64,000 bases of DNA from BP-191 sp035940575 (GCA_035940575.1 DASZER010000043.1:62001-126000), one strand, 5' to 3'. Positions 15,510 through 24,527 are shown, counted from the first letter of the stretch. The notes: a model not told the origin generated them from the letters alone. Numbers and translations: made by a program.

Positions 15510-15866
15510 GTGAAGCAGTCCGACTGGAAGGCCGTGCTCGACGTCGTGGCGCCTGCCGCGCTGGAGCACCTGGAGTCCCTGCCCGAACGCCGCGTCTACC
15601 CGCTCGGCGACCACGCGGAGATCCGCGCGGCGCTCGACAGGCCGCCGAAGGTCCTCGTGCGCTGGCTCGCCCCCGACGGCGACCACGGCGCGCTCGCCGA
15701 ACGCGTCATGGCGGGCGTGCGCGGCGAGGGCGTGGCGTTCTTCAGCGGCACGACGTACCGCGGCGAGCGGCTGATGCGCATCGCCGTCTCCGACTGGGCG
15801 ACCGACGAGGCGGACGTGGACCGCGTGGTCGAGGCGCTGCTGCGGCACGCCGAGCCCGAGCCGTAG
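15510..15866 (+). pseudogene. Internally deleted PLP-dependent group II decarboxylase
   Basis: An intact frame of 118 residues from GTG 15510 (ATG 15486 also possible). Its first 45 residues (DWKAVLDVVAPAALEHLESL, RRVYPLGDHAEIRAAL) look like the N-terminal arm of group II PLP decarboxylases. Its last 70 (FFSGTTYRGERLMRIAVSDW, TDEADVDRVVEALL) look like the extreme C-terminus of the same family. The roughly 330-residue core with the PLP lysine is absent. The reading frame is kept across the join, so this is an in-frame deletion product; it cannot be a decarboxylase. It may still be translated. Confidence 0.6.
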
Positions 15867-15927
15867 ACAGGACCCGGACAGCCGGCGGCGAAGTGTCGCC
15901 GTACCTGCCCGGGAAGGAAACCCCCAG

Positions 15928-16536
15928 ATGCCCCGTCGTGCCCTCCTGCTCGCCGCGTTCCTCGCGGCGGTCACCGCACTCCCGTCCTCGGCCGCGGCGC
16001 CCAAGCCGCAGGTCACCGACCCGAAGGGCGACGCGCTCGGCGCGCAGCCCGGCGCCGACCTCGCGTCGGTGACGTTCGCGACGACCGGCACGGGATCGGG
16101 CCGTGCCTACGTCGCGAAGAAGCTCGTCGTCACGATGGCCATGGCGGGCGACGTCATCACGACGCCTGGCCTGACGTACGAGATCTCGACCGAGACGTCG
16201 TCGTGCGGCCGCGTGACGCTCAGCGCGCAGCAGGGCTCGCCGTACAGCCAGGTCACCCACCTCAACGGCTGGGCCGACTGGGGCGACTGCATGAGCCGCG
16301 CCGACGCGACCAGCAACGTCGAGCTCCTCACGGCGGCGGTGAAGGGCAACACGATCACGTGGTCCTTCTCGCTCAAGATGCTCCCGAAGGAGCTCGCGGT
16401 GAGGACGTCGTTCACGACGTTCGAGGCGCGGATCGACCCGACGAACCCGGTGATCCCGTTCCCCTCCAGCGCGACCCAGACGGAGAACGGCCTCGTGGAC
16501 GTCGCGACGAGCGACGTCGTCTGGAAGATGCGCTGA
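15928..16536 (+). CDS. Secreted protein, paralogue of the one at 18250-18870
   Basis: 202 residues. Signal peptide MPRRALLLAAFLAAVTALPS with cleavage near AAA-P. The mature part begins with DPKGDALG and continues DLASVTFATTGTG, the same layout as the protein at 18250. Both have two cysteines in the middle (here in SSCGR and GDCMS), probably a disulfide, and the pattern FSLKMLP towards the end (SLKTLP in the paralogue). All-beta secreted protein of unknown function. The two copies flank a multidrug-type transporter. Confidence 0.75.
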   Translation: MPRRALLLAAFLAAVTALPSSAAAPKPQVTDPKGDALGAQPGADLASVTFATTGTGSGRAYVAKKLVVTMAMAGDVITTPGLTYEISTETSSCGRVTLSAQQGSPYSQVTHLNGWADWGDCMSRADATSNVELLTAAVKGNTITWSFSLKMLPKELAVRTSFTTFEARIDPTNPVIPFPSSATQTENGLVDVATSDVVWKMR

Positions 16537-16542
16537 CGCTCG

Positions 16543-18135
16543 TCAGGTAGCGGCCGGCTCCGCCGCGTCCTCCGGGTCGCGCGGGGCCGGAACGCCGCCG
16601 TGCCCGCCGTGGCCGCCGGGGCTCACCGGCGCCTGCCCGCGCAGCACGACGAGCGTGACGACGGCGATCGCCACGGCGATGACCGCGGACAGCGTCGACG
16701 TGACGTGCAGGCCGCGGACGAACGCCTCGCGCGCGACGTCGACGACGGCGTTGCCGACGTCGGCGCGGAGCGTGTGCGCGACGCCGACCGCGCCGCCGAG
16801 GGTGTCGCGCGCGGCGTCGGCCGCCGCGGGCGGCACGGTCGCGGGGAGGTTCGCGGCGACGTCGCCCCGGTAGACCGCGACGCCGATGCTGCCGAGCACG
16901 GCGATGCCGAGCGCGCCGCCGAGCTCGGCCGCGGTCTCGGAGATGCCCGACGCCGCGCCCGCGCGCTCGGGCGGCGCGGAGCCGACGATGAGCTCGGTCG
17001 TGAGCCCGAACACCGGCGCGAGCCCGAGGGAGATGACGACCGACGCGGCGACGATCGTGCGCAGCCCGCCGGTCACGTCGACGCGCGTGAGCATCACGAG
17101 CCCGGTGGCGGCGAGCGCGAGGCCGCCGCCGATGAGGGCCGCGGGCCGTACGCGGTGCGCTATGCGCGGGGCGAGCTGCGAGCCGACGACGAACGCCAGC
17201 GCCGACGGCAGCGACCACAGCCCGGCGTGCAGCGGCGTCAGCCCCTCGATGAGCTGGAGGTACTGCGCGATGTAGATGAAGTAGCCGACGGCCACGAAGA
17301 TGGAGAGGAAGTTCACGAGCAGGGCGGCGTTGAACGACCGGATCCGGAACAGCGCCACGTCGATCATCGGGTCGTCGAGCCGGCGCTGGCGGCGTACCCA
17401 CAGCACGCCGACGACGACGCCGAGGCCCATCGCGACGAACGCCTCCACGCCGGGCCCGTCCTGCGCGACGTGCTTGAGGCCGTAGATGACCGACAGCATC
17501 GCGACCACGGACATCGCCGCGCTCGCGACGTCGAGCCGCCCCGCGTCGGGGTCGCGGTACTCCGGCAGCACGCGAGGCCCGAGCACCAGCAACGCCGCCA
17601 TGACCGGCAGCGCGAGCAGGAACACCGAGCCCCACCAGAAGTACTCGAGCATCAGCCCGCCGAGGACGGGCCCGACCGCGCTGCCCGCCGAGAACGACCC
17701 GATCCAGACGCCGATCGCGACCGAGCGCTGCTTCGGGTCCGGGAACATGTGGAAGATCAGCGACAGCGTGCTCGGCGCGAGCGTCGCGCCGGCGACGCCG
17801 AGCAGCGCGCGGCTCGCGATGAGCATCTCGGCGCTCGTGGAGAACGCCGCCAGGATCGACACCGCGCCGAACGCCGCCGCCCCGATCATCAGCAGCCTGC
17901 GCCGCCCGATGCGGTCGCCGAGCGTGCCCATCGTCACGAGCGACCCGGCGACGAGGAAGCCGTAGACGTCGATGATCCAGAGGAGCTGCGAGCTGCTCGG
18001 CTCGAGGTCGGCGCTCATCGTCGGGACCGCGAGGTGCAGCACCGTGAGGTCCATCACGTAGAGCAGGCAGGCGAGCGCGAGGACGGACAGGCCGACCCAC
18101 TCCTTGCGGGTCGCCCGTGCCGGGGAGTCGGTCAT
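16543..18135 (-). CDS. DHA2-family MFS drug transporter (EmrB/QacA type)
   Basis: 530 residues from the ATG at 18133-18135 (in-frame ATGs upstream at 18168 and 18186 are less likely). Fourteen membrane helices. Motif A GDRIGRRRLLMIG follows helix 2; WIIDVYGFLVAGSLVTMG is the motif D1 region; RALLGVAGATLAPSTLSLIF contains the antiporter-type motif. The C-terminal tail is Gly/His/Pro-rich (SPGGHGGHGG) and cytoplasmic. Function: proton-driven export of drugs or metabolites. Confidence 0.9.
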   Translation of the reverse strand: MTDSPARATRKEWVGLSVLALACLLYVMDLTVLHLAVPTMSADLEPSSSQLLWIIDVYGFLVAGSLVTMGTLGDRIGRRRLLMIGAAAFGAVSILAAFSTSAEMLIASRALLGVAGATLAPSTLSLIFHMFPDPKQRSVAIGVWIGSFSAGSAVGPVLGGLMLEYFWWGSVFLLALPVMAALLVLGPRVLPEYRDPDAGRLDVASAAMSVVAMLSVIYGLKHVAQDGPGVEAFVAMGLGVVVGVLWVRRQRRLDDPMIDVALFRIRSFNAALLVNFLSIFVAVGYFIYIAQYLQLIEGLTPLHAGLWSLPSALAFVVGSQLAPRIAHRVRPAALIGGGLALAATGLVMLTRVDVTGGLRTIVAASVVISLGLAPVFGLTTELIVGSAPPERAGAASGISETAAELGGALGIAVLGSIGVAVYRGDVAANLPATVPPAAADAARDTLGGAVGVAHTLRADVGNAVVDVAREAFVRGLHVTSTLSAVIAVAIAVVTLVVLRGQAPVSPGGHGGHGGVPAPRDPEDAAEPAAT

Positions 18136-18249
18136 GCCCTGACGACGTTCGGCGTCGCCGGGACTCATCGCTGCCATGGCGACCAACGTAGCGGCGGCGC
18201 CGCGCGGTGTCGGCAGGATTGCGCCGCGCCCTCAGCGAACCCTTCCCCC

Positions 18250-18870
18250 ATGCGCAAGCCACTGGTCATCGCCGCCCTCGTCGCCGTCGCCGCGTTCTCC
18301 ACGCCGGCCGGCGCCAAGCCGTTCGCCTACGACGACGCCAAGGGCGACATGCCCGTCGGCGGCGTCGACATCGTGTCGGTGAGCTACGCCACCACGGGCA
18401 CGACGACGACCACGAAGGTGCGCGGCCGCAAGGTGACGACGTACACGCCGACGCAGCTCGTCGTGACGCTCGCGCTCGCCGACGTGCCCGTCGAGCAGCC
18501 CGGCCTCAAGTACAAGGTCGAGGCGAACGTCGAGGGCTGCGGCACGTTCGCGCTGGCGTACGCGCCCGGCACCGTCTACGCGGGCATCAGCGGGCCGAGC
18601 ACGCTGTTCCTCGGTTGCGGCTCCTCCGACCCGGTCGCGGGCGAGGGCCAGATCCTGTTCCCGAAGTTCAGCAAGGACGGCAACAAGCTCGTCTGGACGC
18701 TGAGCCTCAAGACGCTGCCGAAGAACGTGCGCGCGGGCTCGGTGTTCACCGGCCACAACGCCTCGGTCGACGTCGTGGAGCCGATCCTCGGCGTGCAGGG
18801 CCTCGAGGAGACCGGCGGCCCCGCGCTGCTCGACTCGGCCACCTCGACCGCCACCTGGACCCTCGGCTAG
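18250..18870 (+). CDS. Secreted protein, paralogue of the one at 15928-16536
   Basis: 206 residues from the ATG at 18250. Signal peptide MRKPLVIAALVAVAAFSTPA, mature start KPFAYDDAKGDMPVGG. The segment DIVSVSYATTGT and the late LSLKTLPKN correspond to DLASVTFATTGT and FSLKMLPKE in the upstream paralogue; two cysteines (EGCGT, LGCGS) are conserved. An insertion after the first strand (VRGRKVTTYTPTQ) distinguishes it. Start is supported by its signal peptide rather than by a strong ribosome site. Confidence 0.75.
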   Translation: MRKPLVIAALVAVAAFSTPAGAKPFAYDDAKGDMPVGGVDIVSVSYATTGTTTTTKVRGRKVTTYTPTQLVVTLALADVPVEQPGLKYKVEANVEGCGTFALAYAPGTVYAGISGPSTLFLGCGSSDPVAGEGQILFPKFSKDGNKLVWTLSLKTLPKNVRAGSVFTGHNASVDVVEPILGVQGLEETGGPALLDSATSTATWTLG

Positions 18871-18886
18871 CTCGCCGCCCGCAGCG

Positions 18887-19201
18887 TCAGTCGTCCGGCC
18901 AGTCGTCGGGCCACCGGCGGAACGCGAGGACCAGCAACGGCACCATGGCGACGAGCGCGACGCCGGCGAGCACGTAGAGCACGGTCCCGCCCCACGGCAC
19001 GAGCGCGGCCGCGGAACCGAGCACGACCCCGGCCGCGGCGCACAGGAGCCACTCGCGCACCGCGTACCCGCGGCTCTCGCGCCGCGCCTGCTCGTACCGC
19101 CGCACGGCCCAGCCGTCGACCTCGCGGCGCGTCGCCTCGTCCACGACGTCGACGGTACGCGCCGGCGCCCCCTCCGTCGTGTGGCGAAGGCGAATGGTCA
19201 T
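18887..19201 (-). CDS. Small membrane protein with two helices
   Basis: 104 residues. A basic, charged N-terminal cytoplasmic part (about 45 residues, EATRREVDGWAVRRYEQARR) precedes two hydrophobic helices (EWLLCAAAGVVLGSAAALV and VLYVLAGVALVAMVPLLVLA) and a short acidic tail. No family recognised. Confidence 0.6.
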   Translation of the reverse strand: MTIRLRHTTEGAPARTVDVVDEATRREVDGWAVRRYEQARRESRGYAVREWLLCAAAGVVLGSAAALVPWGGTVLYVLAGVALVAMVPLLVLAFRRWPDDWPDD

Positions 19202-19246
19202 GTCGTGCTATGGCGGCTCGTACCGCCGCGAAACACGATGTCCCGG

Positions 19247-19579
19247 TCAACGCAGCACGAGCGCGCCCAGCGCGAGCGAGGCGGCGTTGGCGACGAGCGA
19301 CAGCGCGGCGAGCGTGCCGGCGTCGCGGCCGACGCGCCACCGGAGGAGGCCCGCCTCCCACGCCACCGCGAACGCCTCGACCGCCACGAGCGCCGCGTAC
19401 CCCTCCGGCAGCGGGCGGTAGAGGACGAGCCAGGTGAGCGGATGACTGGTGGCGTTGGCGAGCAGAGCGTCGCGATACCCGCGCCGCGCGGGTACGCCGA
19501 GCGCCCGGCGCAGCAGCAGCGCCCACAGCGGCGGCTCGACGGCGAGCGTGAGCAGGTACGCCGCGAGGTAGCCCCTCAC
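19247..19579 (-). CDS. Hypothetical polytopic membrane protein
   Basis: 110 residues from a GTG at 19577-19579. Three to four hydrophobic stretches (GYLAAYLLTLAVEPPLWALL, LTWLVLYRPL, YAALVAVEAFAVAWEAGLL and the C-terminal helix) with the conserved-looking NATSHPLTWL. This motif is found in small integral membrane proteins of unknown function. It is divergent from the gene at 19607 with only 27 bp between starts. Confidence 0.55.
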   Translation of the reverse strand: MRGYLAAYLLTLAVEPPLWALLLRRALGVPARRGYRDALLANATSHPLTWLVLYRPLPEGYAALVAVEAFAVAWEAGLLRWRVGRDAGTLAALSLVANAASLALGALVLR

Positions 19580-19606
19580 GGCCCCGCGGCCGCGACGCGG
19601 CAGCGG

Positions 19607-20542
19607 GTGTGGCGGCCCGTCGCGGAGACCGCGGCGTACGTCCTCGTGGCCGCGACGCTCGCCGTCCGCGCGCCGTTGCTCGCGTCGGTCGTCGGGCTCA
19701 TGGTGCTCGGGATTCTGCACAACGTCTTCGAGCTCCGCTACGTGCTCGCGCGCTGGCGCGGGTCGTTCACGGGGACGTTCCGCGTCACCGTGCTCGCGCT
19801 CGTGACGGCGATCGCGGCGACCCGGCTGACCGGCGGCTCCGCGCCCGCGCGGCGCGTCGAGGTCGTCGCCGGCTTCGCGATCCTCGCGGCCGGCATGGCG
19901 TACGGCGCCAGACGCCGCCGCGTCCTCGCCGCCGTCGGCCTGCCGATGGTGGCGCTCGCGGGCGCGTGGGCGTGGACGCACCTCGACCTGTACTTCGTCG
20001 CGGTGACGTACCTGCACAACCTCGTGCCGTTCGTCTTCCTCTGGGACTGGTCGTCGCGCGCGCTGCGCGGCGCGGCCAGGAACGCGTTCCGGCTGGTGCA
20101 GGCGGCGTGGCTGCTCGTCGTGCCCGCGCTGCTGCTCGGCGGCGTCCTGCCCGTGCCCTCGCTCGCGTCGCAGGAGGTGTCGTTCGCCGGGCCGCTGAGC
20201 GCGCACGTCGCGACCGTCGCGCCGCCCGCGTGGCGCGGCCCCGAGGCGGCGCGGCTGCTCGCGGTGTTCGCGTTCCTCCAGGTGCTGCACTACGCGTTCT
20301 GGTGCGCGTTCCTCCCGCGCCACGCGGTCGACGTCCAGCCGAGCCCGCGCGACCGGGCGACGCGCGTCGCGCTGTGGGCGGCGGTCGGCGCGGTCGTGGC
20401 GGTTTTCGCGTTCGGCTACCTCACGGCGTGGACGTCCACGAAGATGGCGTACACGTCGCTCGCGAGCTACCACGCGTACGTCGAGTACGCCGTCCTCGCG
20501 CTCGTCGTCTTCCGCCCCACCGACCGAGAGGTGCCCGCATGA
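19607..20542 (+). CDS. Hypothetical polytopic membrane protein
   Basis: 311 residues from a GTG at 19607; the open frame upstream is Arg/Pro-rich and not coding-like. Eight or more membrane helices with histidines in or next to them (ILHNVFELRYVLARW, TYLHNLVPFVFLWDW, LQVLHYAFWCAFLPRHAVD, TSLASYHAYVEYAVLAL). Paired HxN and HY motifs in helices suggest metal or heme ligands, but no family is recognised. The next gene overlaps its stop by four bases. Confidence 0.6.
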   Translation: MWRPVAETAAYVLVAATLAVRAPLLASVVGLMVLGILHNVFELRYVLARWRGSFTGTFRVTVLALVTAIAATRLTGGSAPARRVEVVAGFAILAAGMAYGARRRRVLAAVGLPMVALAGAWAWTHLDLYFVAVTYLHNLVPFVFLWDWSSRALRGAARNAFRLVQAAWLLVVPALLLGGVLPVPSLASQEVSFAGPLSAHVATVAPPAWRGPEAARLLAVFAFLQVLHYAFWCAFLPRHAVDVQPSPRDRATRVALWAAVGAVVAVFAFGYLTAWTSTKMAYTSLASYHAYVEYAVLALVVFRPTDREVPA

Positions 20543-20679
20543 CCATCGTCCTCGCCGACGCGGCGCCCAGCGGCGCCGGGCTCGCGGTCATCGGCGTGAT
20601 CCTGCTGGCGGCGTTCCTCGTGGGGTTGGCCGCGCTGTTCTTCGGCGTGCGGTTCGTCCTGCGCCGGGTGCGGAACTAG
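20539..20679 (+). CDS. Single-helix membrane peptide
   Basis: 46 residues starting at the ATGA overlap with the previous gene. A short polar N-terminus, one membrane helix (LAVIGVILLAAFLVGLAALF) and a basic C-terminus (RFVLRRVRN). Translational coupling suggests it is a subunit or companion of the preceding membrane protein. Confidence 0.5.
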   Translation: MTIVLADAAPSGAGLAVIGVILLAAFLVGLAALFFGVRFVLRRVRN

Positions 20680-21113
20680 GCGCGCACGAACGAGAACTTG
20701 CCGTCCGGCTCCAGCACGCCGACGCGCACGTCCGCGAGGTCGCCGATGCCCTCGTTGCGCGCGGCCTCGAGCACCTCGTCGCGCGACACGCGCTCGACTC
20801 GTAGCGCCTCGTCCAGCACCTTGCCCTGGTGCACGACCACGACGGGCCGCCCCTCCAGGACGTGCCGCGCGGCGCGGAAGCGGAACGCGACGTAGGAGCC
20901 CGCCAGCGCCAGGAACCCGAACGTGCTCACCGCGAGCACCGCGCCCGTGACCGAGAAGTCCTCCTGCGTCACGCCCTGCTGGACGAGGTCGCCCATCGTC
21001 ACGAGCACGACCATCTCGAACGCCGACATCTCGACCAGCTCGCGCTTGCCGAGCGCGCGCGTGAACAGGAACAGGAACGCGTAGACCGCCGTCGCCCGCC
21101 ACACCACGTCCAT
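20676..21113 (-). CDS. DUF421 (YetF-like) membrane protein
   Basis: 145 residues. Three N-terminal helices with the family motif TRALGKRELVEMSAFEMVVLV are followed by a cytoplasmic domain with GRPVVVVHQGKVLDEALR, typical of DUF421/YetF proteins. The family is a membrane protein of debated function. Length is at the short end of the family (usually 150-230). Its ATG overlaps the stop of the gene at 21113-21625 by one base, so the two are coupled. Confidence 0.85.
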   Translation of the reverse strand: MDVVWRATAVYAFLFLFTRALGKRELVEMSAFEMVVLVTMGDLVQQGVTQEDFSVTGAVLAVSTFGFLALAGSYVAFRFRAARHVLEGRPVVVVHQGKVLDEALRVERVSRDEVLEAARNEGIGDLADVRVGVLEPDGKFSFVRA

Positions 21114-21625
21114 CAGGGCATCACCGTCGTCCTGATCCGTACGCTCACCGCGGGCTTTCCGCCGTCGAGCACCGCGACCTCGCCGCTCTTGCCGCGCTGG
21201 ACGTTCGGGCCCGTACGCGTGTCGAAGTAGATCCGCAGTACGTCACCGGGCGGAGGGTCGAACTCCCACATCAGGTCCGTCGCCGTCGCCGTCTCCGCGC
21301 TCGGCGCCGGCTGCACGCCGTTCTCGTCGAACAGCGCGAAGTACCTCGTCGACATCCGCACCTGGATCGGCTCGCCGCCGAACCCGCCCGCCTTCGTCAC
21401 CTGGATCGACAGCGGAACGGCGTGCCCGGGCCGCGTCACGCGCGGGTACTCGACGCGCAGCGCGTAGCCGCCGCCCTCGCCGGTGGCGTGGGCGGTGCGG
21501 ACGCCGAGTCGGCCGGTCGCGCCGAGCGCGAGCACGACGGCGAAGACCGCGAGCAGCGCGCGACGCGCAAGCCGCGCGCGCGTGAGCTCACGCGCGGACG
21601 GCGACGCCGGAGCGGTGTCCGTCAC
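21113..21625 (-). CDS. Membrane-anchored protein with an Ig-like extracellular domain
   Basis: 170 residues from a GTG at 21623-21625 after GGGGGACG. A cytoplasmic basic segment (RELTRARLARR), one helix (ALLAVFAVVLALGATGRLG), then about 120 residues outside that are beta-rich (VEYPRVTRPGHAVPLSIQV, MWEFDPPPGDVLRIYFDTR). Looks like a membrane-tethered Ig-type domain. It is co-translated with the DUF421 gene and may be its partner; function unknown. Confidence 0.65.
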   Translation of the reverse strand: MTDTAPASPSARELTRARLARRALLAVFAVVLALGATGRLGVRTAHATGEGGGYALRVEYPRVTRPGHAVPLSIQVTKAGGFGGEPIQVRMSTRYFALFDENGVQPAPSAETATATDLMWEFDPPPGDVLRIYFDTRTGPNVQRGKSGEVAVLDGGKPAVSVRIRTTVMP

Positions 21626-21692
21626 GATCTTGGTCGTCCCCCAAGAGGGGGTCAGCGCAAACGTGTCACAGCCCCGGCTTACAGTGCTCGTC

Positions 21693-24527
21693 GTGCGTCT
21701 CCGTCCTCTGGTCCCGCTCGTCGCCGCCGCGGTGCTCGTGGCGGCGGGCGGCGCGCCCGCGCACGCGGAGGACCGGCCGCCGTTCGCCACCGCGGTCGCG
21801 GTCAACGCGCTGCCGCCGGGCGAGTCCGGCCACTTCTCCCCCGCAGGGCAGGCCGCGGGCATGGCGTCGGGCGATCCCGACGACTACGGCCCGCACGTCG
21901 ACGACCAGCGCGAGATGTTCTGGGAGGGCAGGCACAAGCCCGGCTCGTTCGCGGAAGTGACCGGCCCTCCGGCGTCGCCGCGGCCGGGCGTGCGGATCTA
22001 CCGCGACTCCTACGGCGTGCCGTCGATCTACGCCGACACCGGCGCCGACGTCTGGTGGGGCGCCGGCTACGCGGCGGGCCAGGACAGGCTCTTCCTCGCC
22101 GACGCCGTGCGGCGGCTCGGGCGCGGGACGTTCGCCGCGCTGGCCGGGCCCTCGTACGTCCCCGACGACGTGCGCGTACGACTCGGCGCGTACACCGAGG
22201 ACGAGTACGCCGCGATGCTCGAGGCGCTGCCGCCCGACGACCGCACCGCGATCGTCAGGTACGGCGAGGGCCTCGACGCGTGGATCCAGGAGGTCCGCGC
22301 CGACCCGACGAAGCTGCCCACCGAGTACGTCGTCCTCTCCTCGCTGCCCGAGCGCTGGACCACGACCGACACGCTCGCCGCGGGCGTCTACATCACGCGC
22401 TACGTCGCGTCCGCCGGCCTGCTCGAGCCGGAGCCGTTGACGGTCCTGCGCTCGCTCGACGCGAAGCTCGGTCGCGAGGCCGCGCTCGACGCGTTCGCCG
22501 ACCTGTTCCCGCGCGAGGACCCGCGCGCGACGACGACCGTGCCCGCATCGGAGGGGACGTTCCCGAACGACCCGACGCCGCGCGCGGACCGCGACGCCGT
22601 CTACCGCGCGGCGGCGGCGTACGCGCTGTCGCTGCCCGAGGAGCTGGACGAGGGGCCGGGGACCGGTGCGTACCCCGTGCCGCCCTCTCCCCCGCCGCCG
22701 CCCCTGCCGGTCGGGCCATCTGCCGCGCCGCCCGTCGCGCCGGGCGCCCCCGGCGCGGCCTCGGGCGTCGCCGCGGCCGCGCTGCGGCGGGTGGACGAGT
22801 CGTTGCGGGCGTTCGTCGGCGGGCTGCGCGGCGGGTCGTTCGGCTTCGCCGTCGCCGGGTCGCGCACCGCCAACCGCGCGCCGCTGCTCGTCAGCGGCCC
22901 GCAGCTCGGCTACTCCTACCCCACGCAGCTTTGGGAGCTGGAGGTGCACGGCGGCCCGTACGACGCGCGCGGCGTCTCCGTCCCCGGCCTGCCGACGGTC
23001 GGCATCGGCTACGGCCAGCACGTCGCGTGGGCGCTGACGACCGGCTTCTCGCGCACGATCGACTCGTTCGCCGAGACCACCCGCCGCTCCGACGGCGGCG
23101 CGCTGCAGTACCTCCACGACGGCACCTGGCACGACGCCGAGTGCCGCACCGAGCGCGTCAGCTACCGCACCGAGGTCGAGGGCGTTCCCGTCGGGCCCGC
23201 CGTGTTCTACGAGGACGTCGAGGCCTGCCGCACCGTCCACGGCCCCGTCGTCGCCGCGACCGCCGACGGCACCCGCGCGCGCTCGGTCCAGCTCGCGATG
23301 TGGAAGCGCGAGATCGAGACCGTCAGCGGGCTGCTCGCGTTCGACGTCGTGGACACGTTCGAGGGCTTCCGCGACGCCGTCGCCAAGGTGACCTGGAACG
23401 AGAACGTCCTCTACGCCGACCGCGACGGCCACGTCGCGTACTGGCACCCGGGCCTGCACCCGCGCCGCTCGCCGCTGGCGGACCCGCGCTTCCCTAGCCC
23501 GGGCACCGGCGCGTACGACTGGCAGGGGCTCCTCCCGCGCTCCGCGCTGCCGCACGCCGCCGACCCGGCGCAGGGCTACCTCGCCAACTGGAACAACCAG
23601 CCGGCCCGCGGCTGGGGCGACGCCCTCGGCGACCCGTACTCGGGCCGCCCCGCCGGCGCCGCGGGACGGGTCGACGTCCTCGACCGGCTGCTCGCCGGCG
23701 CGCGCGACCTCGACATCGCCAAGGTCGAGGCGTTGCTCACGCGCATGGGGCGCACCGACCAGCGGTGGGGCGACTTCCGCCCCGTCGTCGCCGCCCTCGC
23801 ACCGAAGGCCGGCGACACGGCCGACCGCCGCGCGGCGCTCGACCTGCTGCTCGGGTGGGACGGCACGGCGTACGGCGCCGGCGCGGGCACGTCCGAGGGG
23901 GCGTTCGAGGACGAGACCGTGACCGACGGTCCCGCGCCGACGTTCTTCCGCGAGCTCACGGACAGGCTCCGCGACCGCGTGCTCGCCGACCTGCCCGAGG
24001 ACGTCGTGACGCGCGTCGACGCGATCCGCGTGGAGGGCGACGCGATGGCGACGACGTCGCACGTGTTCGACGCGACGCAGGCCGACAACCTCGTCCTGCG
24101 CGTCCTGTCCCGCCGCACCGACCCGCCGCTGCGCCGCGACTGGCTCGCCGGCCGTACGCCCGCCGCCGTCCTCGGCCAGGCCCTCGACGACACCGTCGCG
24201 GCGTTGCGCGAGCGGTACGGCGACGACCCGGCGACCTGGCGCGCGCCGCACCCGCGCCGTGCCGTGGAGTCGCTCACCGGCGCCGTCGGGCCCTCGGTGT
24301 CGATGCCGTACGAGGACCGCGGTTCGTGGGAGCACATCGTCGCGTTCGGCCCGCAGTCCGTCCCGCCGCGCGGCCCCGGCGACGCCGTCACCGGCGGCTC
24401 GTCGCCGCCTCCCGTCGCCACCACGGGGCTCGACGGGTGGCTGCCGTTCGCCGCGGTGGCGGCCGTCCTCCCGGCGGTCTGGTCACGACGGAAACGGAGG
24501 GCGGGTCCCTCGGCCCGAGCGGGCTAG
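21693..24527 (+). CDS. Penicillin-acylase-family Ntn hydrolase, cell-surface anchored
   Basis: 944 residues from GTG 21693 (GTG 21684 equally possible). Signal peptide, then the acylase alpha region (RIYRDSYGVPSIYA, AGYAAGQDRLFLADAVRRL). A Pro-rich linker (around 22680-22760) precedes the new N-terminus: GGSFGFAVAGSRT, where the Ser after GG would be the autocatalytic nucleophile. The beta chain follows with the family's LVSGPQLG and NWNNQPA segments. The C-terminus has a hydrophobic helix and RRKRR, a membrane anchor. Family members hydrolyse beta-lactams or acyl-homoserine lactones; substrate not predictable. Confidence 0.88.
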   Translation: MRLRPLVPLVAAAVLVAAGGAPAHAEDRPPFATAVAVNALPPGESGHFSPAGQAAGMASGDPDDYGPHVDDQREMFWEGRHKPGSFAEVTGPPASPRPGVRIYRDSYGVPSIYADTGADVWWGAGYAAGQDRLFLADAVRRLGRGTFAALAGPSYVPDDVRVRLGAYTEDEYAAMLEALPPDDRTAIVRYGEGLDAWIQEVRADPTKLPTEYVVLSSLPERWTTTDTLAAGVYITRYVASAGLLEPEPLTVLRSLDAKLGREAALDAFADLFPREDPRATTTVPASEGTFPNDPTPRADRDAVYRAAAAYALSLPEELDEGPGTGAYPVPPSPPPPPLPVGPSAAPPVAPGAPGAASGVAAAALRRVDESLRAFVGGLRGGSFGFAVAGSRTANRAPLLVSGPQLGYSYPTQLWELEVHGGPYDARGVSVPGLPTVGIGYGQHVAWALTTGFSRTIDSFAETTRRSDGGALQYLHDGTWHDAECRTERVSYRTEVEGVPVGPAVFYEDVEACRTVHGPVVAATADGTRARSVQLAMWKREIETVSGLLAFDVVDTFEGFRDAVAKVTWNENVLYADRDGHVAYWHPGLHPRRSPLADPRFPSPGTGAYDWQGLLPRSALPHAADPAQGYLANWNNQPARGWGDALGDPYSGRPAGAAGRVDVLDRLLAGARDLDIAKVEALLTRMGRTDQRWGDFRPVVAALAPKAGDTADRRAALDLLLGWDGTAYGAGAGTSEGAFEDETVTDGPAPTFFRELTDRLRDRVLADLPEDVVTRVDAIRVEGDAMATTSHVFDATQADNLVLRVLSRRTDPPLRRDWLAGRTPAAVLGQALDDTVAALRERYGDDPATWRAPHPRRAVESLTGAVGPSVSMPYEDRGSWEHIVAFGPQSVPPRGPGDAVTGGSSPPPVATTGLDGWLPFAAVAAVLPAVWSRRKRRAGPSARAG

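Noticed and set aside
21666..24335. 889-codon open frame on the strand opposite the penicillin acylase
   Set aside because: Such long antisense frames are common opposite GC-rich genes; it reads as Arg/Ala/Gly/Val-rich with no domain, while the opposite strand gives a clear acylase.
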